This document shows, piece by piece, positions 57,051 to 64,000 of a DNA stretch of 64,000 nt. The notes below the pieces were generated by a model. It was given only the letters and a program-made list of their open reading frames with translations, was not told the origin of the DNA and ran no database searches. The translations under genes were made by a program, and so were the position numbers. Within the stretch, counting starts at the first letter, position 1, and the number at the start of each line of letters is the position of its first letter. Source of the stretch: Meandrina meandrites (lineage: Eukaryota > Cnidaria > Anthozoa > Scleractinia > Meandrinidae); the NCBI GenBank assembly GCA_963693305.1, contig OY855915.1, positions 9,953,107 through 10,017,106 on the forward strand. Reading direction: 5' to 3'.

Positions 57051-58562
57051 ATGGGATATCTTAACGGTGCTACGGGCTCGACTCAAACACACGAAGAGAC
57101 CACTTCAATCCGAGGAGAAACCGGCCCTGCCGGCCCTGCTGGTCCAACTGGCGCAACTGGACCCGCTGGCCCTAAAGGTGAAAAAGGTGATAAGGGTAAT
57201 ACTGGATCACAAGGTCCAAAAGGTGATAAAGGTGATGTTGGAGAAAAAGGATTAAAAGGTGATACTGGACCACAAGGGCCGACCGGACCTGCTGGCCCTG
57301 CGGGAGCAACGGGACCTACGGGGCCTACGGGGCCTACGGGGCCTGCGGGACCTGCGGGGCCCACTGGAGCAACTGGACCTGCGGGCTCAAAAGGCGCTAT
57401 TGGTCCAAAAGGCGATGCCGGTTCAAAAGGTGATAGTGGGGATTTATCAACCGCTAATATTTCTGGAGATATTCTCATGAAAGACTTTGCGATCGGACAG
57501 CTTGCAAATCCTACGGGTGATCAGGATGCTGTAAATCTTGGTTCAATGAAAAAATATGTGTCCACCACTTCAATTACAACAGGAATTGCTCATAAGCAAA
57601 ATGCCTTAGCCTATTTAATCCAAAGGGTAGGTGTTATACCTGTAAATAATGTTGTTTCTGTTAACGTTGAAGACTTTACATCCAACCTTCACATTGTGAA
57701 TAAAAAAGCTTATACTTTCAATCTCGTAAGAACTAGTGTCAATTCTTTCAACTCACGTTTGGCTTTAAATAAAAAACCCCTGTCCGAAGGAGAGCACACT
57801 ATATGTGTTGAGTTTTTTATTCCGAAAGTTGATACTAATTGGTTTTTCAGTCCTTCAACCCCTAACCCGATTGATACTCTTACTTACCATACCAAGCACT
57901 TCAACAGTCACAGCCCGAAATATTCACGCACCATTATTCACACGCACAAATACAAAGACAACGATAACACTATCTATCTTGATATTACAAATCCGGGTTA
58001 TGATGGCTCGTCGCCACTTGAAAAGGCTGCTTTGATTATTTATGGGATAAAAGGTTTTCAAGCAGATGTAGACGGAACTGTTTACGATCAGCCTTTCATT
58101 CTCGATGACGGTGATTTTACTCTACAAACAAATTTAGATATGAACGGATTTAAAATAAAAAATTATGATCGAGGCTACACAATAGACAACGATACAATCA
58201 GGTTACAAAAAGATTTAGATCTAAGCGGTTATGCGTTAAAAAATTTACGACCCAAAATAATACCTGGAGAATGGAAATCAAATATTAATAATGGTGCTGT
58301 TAAATTCGGTAATCTCTTTGAGGTAATATCGCCATTTCCCTGCATCCTTGATGGCGCCTCAGTTTTTATTATAGATAAAGGTGACTCTCGAAATTATGAA
58401 AAGATAGGTTTTAGGTTTATCATAAACAACTCGGACATTTATACATTTAAAAGCGAACGTAATGCTAAGGGCTTAAGATACCAATATGCGGGGCCCGGTT
58501 TTAATTACAGACCAGGTCGTATTAGATTTGACCCGGGAGACACGATGTCACTTTATATATAA
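57051..58562 (+). CDS. Collagen-like fibre protein of the Polinton
   Basis: An intact 503-codon frame starting MGYLNGATG, with CATATAGAAG immediately upstream. Residues ~22-131 form about 36 Gly-X-Y triplets, so the product should trimerise as a collagen helix. It is followed by phage-tail-fibre-like motifs ([20 protein letters not shown]; then [10 protein letters not shown] and [11 protein letters not shown] further on) and a beta-rich C-terminal domain of ~330 residues ([15 protein letters not shown] strands). A trimeric vertex spike with a receptor-binding head is the natural inference. No close family is recognised for the head. It sits next to ATPase and penton genes and is one of the few undamaged large genes here. 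Confidence 0.75.
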   Translation: MGYLNGATGSTQTHEETTSIRGETGPAGPAGPTGATGPAGPKGEKGDKGNTGSQGPKGDKGDVGEKGLKGDTGPQGPTGPAGPAGATGPTGPTGPTGPAGPAGPTGATGPAGSKGAIGPKGDAGSKGDSGDLSTANISGDILMKDFAIGQLANPTGDQDAVNLGSMKKYVSTTSITTGIAHKQNALAYLIQRVGVIPVNNVVSVNVEDFTSNLHIVNKKAYTFNLVRTSVNSFNSRLALNKKPLSEGEHTICVEFFIPKVDTNWFFSPSTPNPIDTLTYHTKHFNSHSPKYSRTIIHTHKYKDNDNTIYLDITNPGYDGSSPLEKAALIIYGIKGFQADVDGTVYDQPFILDDGDFTLQTNLDMNGFKIKNYDRGYTIDNDTIRLQKDLDLSGYALKNLRPKIIPGEWKSNINNGAVKFGNLFEVISPFPCILDGASVFIIDKGDSRNYEKIGFRFIINNSDIYTFKSERNAKGLRYQYAGPGFNYRPGRIRFDPGDTMSLYI

Positions 58563-58730
58563 ATCAAAAACAATATATAAATCAAAAACAAACTAATATG
58601 AAACATGCATTAGTAAGTTTAATTTTAATAGACGATTATTCTTTTACAAGGTAGTAAGTTTTGCCGTTCCTTTAAATTTTTGACAGACCACGCGCGACTG
58701 GAGCCAAAGATTAAAATAAACCCAGCCACT
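58563..58730 (+). other. AT-rich 3' end of retained Polinton sequence
   Basis: Short direct repeat AATCAAAAACAATATATAA at the start, then unremarkable DNA. The expected right TIR (AGTAGTAGAG-like, inverted) is not present before the next transposon end at 58731. Confidence 0.5.
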
Positions 58731-58749
58731 CATGTCCAATACACCCGCA

Positions 58750-59172
58750 CTGTAACGATCCGTTAAAAGCAAATTCAGTTCGTTCGATCCGTACGGATCG
58801 TTGAAGACCCTTGCGGTCCGTAGAGAAGAGTTTCAGTTCGTCCGATTGGTACGGATCGTTAAGGGCCCTTGCGGTCCGTAGAGTAGAATTTACGGACCGT
58901 ATATTGCATCTCATTAAATCAAAGAGGCCATGTGTGTTTACGGATCGTTCGATTCGCAATTCGTGCCGATCCGTTAAAAGCAAATTCAGTTCGTTCGATC
59001 CGTACGGATCGTTGAAGACCCTTGCGGTCCGTAGAGAAGAGTTTCAGTTCGTCCGATTGGTACGGATCGTTAAGGGCCCTTGCGGTCCGTAGAGTAGAAT
59101 TTACGGACCGTATATTGCATCTCATTAAATCAAAGAGGCCATGTGTGTTTACGGATCGTTCGATTCGCAATT
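58750..59172 (+). repeat. ~211-bp tandem duplication with ACGGATCGTT words
   Basis: Two nearly identical copies, joined at about 58961, rich in TCCGTACGGATCGTT and TTGCGGTCCGTAGAG. A shortened third segment follows to 59240. Confidence 0.9.
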
Positions 59173-59259
59173 CGTGCATCGCATTAAATCAAATCAAAGA
59201 GGCCATCTGTGTTTACGGATCGTTCGATTCGCAGTTCGTGCATCTCATTAAATCAACAA

Positions 59260-60010
59260 TCCTTGCTCGAAAGGGAATATTAGCGCTAGTAGAACAGACA
59301 AGATATAAGTGTATATTCTTCGTTCTAAACGTGGAAAACACAAGAAATGCTTTCTATAAAACGCGCGCGGTTCGTAATCCTTGCACGAAAGGGAGTATTG
59401 ATCGTAGCAAGAGTGCGCTAGTAGAGCAGACAAGATTTAAGTATATATTCTTCGTTCTAAACGTGGAAAACACCAGAAATGCTTTCTATAAAACGCGCGC
59501 GGTTCGTAATCCTTGCACGGAAGGGAATATTGATCGTAGCAAGAGTGCGCTAGTAGAGCAGACAAGATGTAAGTGTATATTCTTCGTTCTAAACGTGGAA
59601 AACACAGAAATGCTTTCTATAAAACGCGCGGGGTTCGTAATCTTTGAAATATTGATCGTAGCAAGAGTGCGCTAGTAGAGAAGACAAGATATAAGTGTAT
59701 ATTCTTCGTTCTAAACGTGGAAAACACCAGAAATGCTTTCTATAAAACGCGCGCGGTTCGTAATCCTTTGCACGAAAGGGAATGTTGATTGCAGCAAGAG
59801 TGCACTTAAGTAGAACATATATACTAGATATAATATAAGTGTGTATTCTTCGTTCTTAACGTGGAAAAACATCAGAAATGCTTTCTATAAAACGCCCGTG
59901 GTTTGAATTATTGCTCGAAAGGGAATATTGGTCGTAGCAAGTGCGTTAGTAGTCAACATTTAGGTGTATATTCTTCGTTGTAAATGTGGGAAAACACCGA
60001 AATTGTTTTC
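59260..60010 (+). repeat. ~133-bp tandem array, six units
   Basis: CGTTCTAAACGTGGAAAACA recurs near 59321, 59456, 59589, 59718, 59854 and (diverged) 59977. It shares the period and the words GCGC..AGTA and TATAT..CGTTCTAAA with the inverse of the 53376-54110 array. Confidence 0.9.
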
Positions 60011-60057
60011 CTATAAAACGCGTGGGGCTCGTAATTGTATCGCTCCAAAGGGAATAT

Positions 60058-60181
60058 AGACTGCCAGCAGTCTCTCTTTTGCTGCGAAAATCAACAAACG
60101 GTAAGCGGCGAAGCCGCGATCGCGGCTTCGCCGCTTACCGTTCGTCGATTTTCTCAGCAAAAGAGAGACTGCTCGCAGTCT
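60058..60181. repeat. 124-bp near-perfect palindrome
   Basis: Arms start AGACTGCCAGCAGTCTCTCT and meet at a GCGATCGC centre; termini contain inner palindromes (AGACTGC.GCAGTCT). Inserted into the last units of the 133-bp array. Confidence 0.9.
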
Positions 60182-61625
60182 AAAGGAAATATGCTCGTAG
60201 CAAAAGTGCGCCAGTAGAAACAGACAAGATTTATTTAATTAAATCTTATTTTATTTAAAGGAAGCATTTTACTGTTATGATTGCATGTCTGAATTAATTT
60301 TGTCATTATAATAATGTAATAAACATATACAGAAGACGATTTCTTCAAAAATGCGGTCTCCTTTCTAGGATCGAGGATTTTAAAAATGAACATTTAAAAT
60401 TACTGCTTGTTACTATTATTTTCCTTAGTAGTGTGACATGCTCTCATAATTCTACTCCAAAAGCCTGTTTATTTATTTTATAACTGTTTCTAATTGTTTA
60501 TAGAGGTTATATGACCATTCTAATAATTGGTTCGCTAAAAATATTATTACTTTCAGTGGCGGATCCAGACCTTCAGCTAAGGAGGGGCCTGCTTGACTAT
60601 GAATGTTGAATTCTGCAAAGATAATTGTGGCTCTTAATTCAAAGAAAATGTGCTATTTCCGAAAAAATAAGGTGGCCCCTCCCCTGGATCTGCCAATGAC
60701 TTTTATTTATCAGAGGAACTGAACTCTGAAAATGATCAACACTCCTTTGCAATTGATCATGAGACGTTTTCTATGTATCTTACGATGGAAGAATTTAAAA
60801 ATGAACATTCGAAACGATCCGCCACTGATTTTATCAGAGGAAACTCTGAAAATGTTTTAACACTCCTTTGCAATTGGTCATGATACAATGGAAGAATATA
60901 AAAATGAACATTCTAAACCATGCACTGTACACGTATCAATGATGTAGAAAGTGAATATTTCAATTGCAAGCTACATATGTTGTGCCGTTGTTGATATTGC
61001 GCTGTTGTATAAAAATAATCATGCCTACATCAAGAGTCAGGTGATTTGAAATTTCTACATGAGGGCGTGTCAAGAGTATAAATTTCTAAAGGAAAGCTTA
61101 GAGCTTAATTGTAATTAAGGGGGTGGGAAACAAGGGGGATGGGGGGGGGGGGGGGTGGTGGGGTGATAAAGTTTGAACTGAACAACCATTTTCGGGCCCA
61201 GTATGGAAATTTTGTGGAGCTGCACATTTCCTTAAAATAATGGAGGGTCTTAAAAATTCACTTTGCAAATTACAAACGATTAGTTGATATAGGTAACATT
61301 TATTAATAACAATGTGTTTCCAGAATTTATCGATACTTTCAGTTTACCTAGGCTCGATTTCCGACGTCCTCTCCTGTTCATTCTTTCCTCCCCGAGGAAG
61401 GAGAGGAGGGGAGCGCGGGCTCATTCCCCGAACAGCGGCTGGTAATCGAGCCTATACTTTGCCCACAAAGAGATTTTTCCTAGGGACCCCCCACCCACCC
61501 CTCCTGAAATTCGAATTAACATAAATACATTTCCCTACAATTTTTGGCCTTTCAGATCACCTGCACCCCCAGGTTTAAAAGATTGCCTTTCTATTTATAT
61601 CTTCATAGTGGTTGTCCACAACATA
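60182..61625. other. No gene recognised
   Basis: AT-rich sequence with a long G run near 61138-61155 and a possible small inverted repeat at 61349-61456 (TAGGCTCGATT ends). Confidence 0.4.
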
Positions 61626-61630
61626 TAACA

Positions 61631-62397
61631 TCCGGCGTTACCAATCGATGAAGTCGATGATTGATTAAAATCGATATCAATCGATGGCAATCGATATGAA
61701 TTAATCGATTGATATTGATAATCGATGGCCAATTGATGACAAAGATGTTTATGACCTTATCGATTCTCATCGGTTATTATTGATTGTCACTGATTGCTAT
61801 CGATTGTCATTGATTATTATCAATTATCCCAATACAGTTTTTGTACTCTCTAAATTATCTTAAGCCTGCTTTATGATTCAGTGTTCTTTCCAAAATACAA
61901 GAAGGAGATTGTCTAAATGTCTAATGTTTCTAGATTGTCCTTTCCCTATCTTGGCGTCTCCATCTCCCCTTTCCGGGCCCTTTTGGTCCACCACGGTAGC
62001 TCCTATCATGCCCGAGTGTCACGGTACTAGAGGATGAACAATAAATTAACAAGTCACAACATACATCAGAAATAAAGTCAATGCTTAAGTGATTTACTCT
62101 CCACAGAGGTTTTTGTCAATTTCTTCTTGCTTCTAAACTCAAGTGAAATTGAGTTGCAAAGCGGTGAAAAACGAGACATGCATGAGGCGGCGAAAACTCA
62201 CCGCTACGCGACTCCTTTGTCATCTCTTCATGGCTCAATTTCACTTGGAACTTCAATCGATACCAATTGATGAAGTTTTTTTTTTGTGACTATCGATTGG
62301 CCAAAACCAATCGATATCAATTAGCTAATTTTATCAATTGATATCAATTATCGATTGAATTTCTGATCATCAATTTCCTCGATTGGTAATGCCGGGA
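61631..62397. mobile_element. 767-bp element with ATCGAT-rich arms and TAACA duplication
   Basis: Ends are inverted (TCCGGCGTTACCAATCGA and TCCCGGCATTACCAATCGA when inverted) and flanked by TAACA at 61626-61630 and 62398-62402. Both arms consist of degenerate ATCGATN/ATCAATN heptads. A smaller fold-back (62139-62247, CAAGTGAAATTGAG) is nested within. Confidence 0.7.
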
Positions 62398-62402
62398 TAA
62401 CA

Positions 62403-63659
62403 TGAGGAAGTGGAATCACCATCGATTCATATGTTTTGTTATATATGACAAAACTTTGACAGCCAAGAGTATAACTGCTCGCACACTTCAGTGTTGACAT
62501 CCTGCAATTAAAATGGAAGAAAATTGGTATTAATTCTTTATTTTGACAATGGTTGGTCTTAACATTTGCCTTAGGATTCGAGGGTTGTCTGCTGTACCTA
62601 CAATTTAATTCAAATTTGAATTTGTTTTGTATTGTTAGATTCACATGTTTGGTTGACTTTCACTGGGTGTCCTAATGCTTACAAAACTCAAATGCATACT
62701 TAAATTGACTGATCTTGAATACATCCATTTCAGTTTTATGTGCACCTCAGCTATCTTTCAAATCATTTGACATTCGCTTTTCCAAAACCTTTTTCCCATG
62801 ATGTTTAAATAGGTTAATCACAAAAGTTTTATTTCAGGGTCTGTTTCATGTCAGATCTATGTAAATGATTATGAAATATTCCGTTCATTTTATTGTTACT
62901 GATGGAATTTTCTACTAAAAAGAACTTTTTTCTTCACTAATCTTGAAACTTGTTATTGGTTTACATCTTAGGAATCATGATGACACAGGTGAAGTATTAA
63001 AATAGTACCTTCACAGTGCCTGTTGAAGATATCATAAAGGAAAATGATAAATTCACATACTTCATCAGTATCATAAAATGCAATTGAATAACGTATTGGA
63101 TAGATATTGCAGTTACCTGGCAGTTTATTGCTTTTGTGTGGATTGCAATTTGCCTTGCACCATCCATCCATGTGGTTCCGAAAGTGGAACTTATCCACCA
63201 CCATCTCCATTGGTGCCATGCGCTTGGATGTTGCTGTGATGGTACTTCAAACTGGATTTTTTGAAAACTTTTTAAAGTGACAAGCATCGTCATAACAAAA
63301 TGCTTTCTGGAATAGAGGATACATAAATTAATGTGAATAATTGAACTCAGGTTATATATTCAATATGTATTGCAGTGCAACTACTATAAGTGGACCCACC
63401 CACACAATTTTAAGGTACTCAGGATTTCAAGTGACGGGGATGATAGAAGGATTCGTCAATTCTGGGATTTTATTGGGTAGGAAAATTTGGCAAGCATATT
63501 TTTGATGGGCTTGATTTAAGTAGGGATTTTTTTGGGTGTTATTGACCTAGGCAAAGTGCTCTTGGATGTCTCTAGTGTTGTTAAACCAGATGAAGGAAAG
63601 ATTATTCATGATCAGATGATATGAAGAATAAACAAACACAAACATTCAAACCACTCTTT
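62403..63659. other. No gene recognised
   Basis: AT-rich; the frames at 62348-62644 and 62968-63293 overlap in several phases without domain features. Confidence 0.4.
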
Positions 63660-64000
63660 GAGAGCGGCCCCCTTTTCCAACTAGACGACCTGACAGAAAT
63701 TCACCTAGGCAAAGCCAAAACTAAGGACTTCTACCAGTTATAAAAAAAAGACTTACAGGAGGTGTCAGACTGGCCCAACAAAATGGAATCAAACCATGCA
63801 GCTGGATGGAGATACATGGAAAAAAATATTTACCTCTCTGAAAAACAATTGTAAGGACACAAAATTAAGAGAATTTCAATAATTCAAACTCATTCATAGA
63901 ATTCTGTGTAGTAACAAAAAAGGAACTTTTTCGATACGGAATCAAAACGGATGACGAATGTCTCTACTGCGGTGAACATGATCACACTTTTATTGGTTAC
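63660..64000 (+). pseudogene. C-terminal fragment of an L1/Tx1-like LINE ORF2
   Basis: Broken reading frames encode TWKKIFTSLKNNCKDTKLRE, then FKLIHRILCSNKK and, after another frame change, ELFRYGIKTDDECLYCGEHD, the C-terminal knuckle region of this LINE class. At least two frame disruptions and one stop are present, and the window ends before the 3' end. It is diverged from the LINE at 123-3782. Confidence 0.7.

Larger units (their letters stand above)
16375..58730. mobile_element. Polinton/Maverick (adintovirus-like) element, interrupted by nested insertions
   Basis: A self-synthesising, virus-like DNA transposon. Signature genes present are protein-primed family B DNA polymerase, retroviral-type integrase, adenovirus-type cysteine protease, major capsid protein, penton, FtsK/HerA-type packaging ATPase, plus phospholipase A2 and a collagen-like fibre. 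Polinton DNA occupies 16375-21496, 28399-29065, 31573-36003 and 54476-58730, about 14.5 kb net, in line with the usual 15-20 kb. The left boundary is placed at a terminal hairpin starting AGTAGTAG. The right terminus was not found; it is probably beyond the insertion that starts at 58731. Confidence 0.85.
58731..60240 (+). mobile_element. End of a second KDZ-like element
   Basis: Opens with CATGTCCAATACACCCG, the same terminal core as 36004 and 54475, and shows the same order of parts as the right end of the first element: TIR, GATCCGT/ACGGATC-rich subterminal region (58745-59240, including a ~211-bp unit present twice), then a ~133-bp tandem array (59260-60010). No CxC5 gene is seen downstream on the plus strand and no matching second end is in the window, so it is truncated or continues beyond. 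Confidence 0.65.

Noticed and set aside
58563..64000. Right TIR of the Polinton
   Set aside because: No inverted copy of the 16375 arm (AGTAGTAGAGTCGG) was found in this stretch; the right end is not annotated.

Overview
The window looks like nuclear DNA of an anthozoan cnidarian, most likely a stony coral. This is inferred from the set of repeats (L1/Tx1-like and CR1/L2-like LINEs, many fold-back MITEs, a Polinton/Maverick with cnidarian-type genes) and from AT-rich, intron-bearing sequence. No search was run. Almost everything that can be named is mobile DNA. The only host-type coding sequence seen is one NHL-repeat exon at 15116-15864.

Layout. 1-5455: a 5'-truncated L1/Tx1-like LINE with a target-site duplication, then a CR1/L2-like LINE tail ending in a (TTA)n microsatellite. 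5452-12470: two diverged tandem copies of a ~3.5-kb non-coding block; only the first carries a 372-bp TTAA-flanked MITE. 12471-16374: host-like sequence with two fold-backs and the NHL exon. 16375-58730: one Polinton (virus-like DNA transposon) split by large insertions. 58731-60240: the end of another transposon of the KDZ-like family. 60241-64000: sparse DNA with a 767-bp element built from ATCGAT-like words and a second LINE fragment.

The Polinton carries protein-primed DNA polymerase B, retroviral-type integrase, adenovirus-type protease, double-jelly-roll major capsid protein, penton, packaging ATPase, a parvovirus-VP1-like phospholipase A2, a membrane protein, a collagen-like fibre, and several conserved small proteins. 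Together these would replicate, package and integrate a virion-like particle. Nearly every recognised gene has a short TATA(T/A)A(G) box a few bases before its ATG, and two gene pairs share a bidirectional box. Most large genes are broken: three nonsense codons and several frameshifts, many of the latter in 7-8 base homopolymer runs, so some may be assembly errors. The small 5' gene, the protease, the basic protein, the zinc-ribbon protein, the acidic protein and the fibre gene are open.

The nesting is the main result. A 6.9-kb long-TIR element cuts the integrase between its first and second catalytic Asp (TTAA/CTTAAG duplicated). A probable 2.5-kb TTAA element splits the gene beside it. An 18.5-kb composite cuts a Lys/Ala-rich gene with an in-phase 9-bp duplication. 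That composite is a KDZ-like transposon with a CxC5-type gene whose terminal 120-bp repeat array was itself invaded by a ~14.5-kb insert, which in turn holds two ~5-kb TTAA-flanked elements with 0.6-1.3 kb TIRs and no visible transposase.
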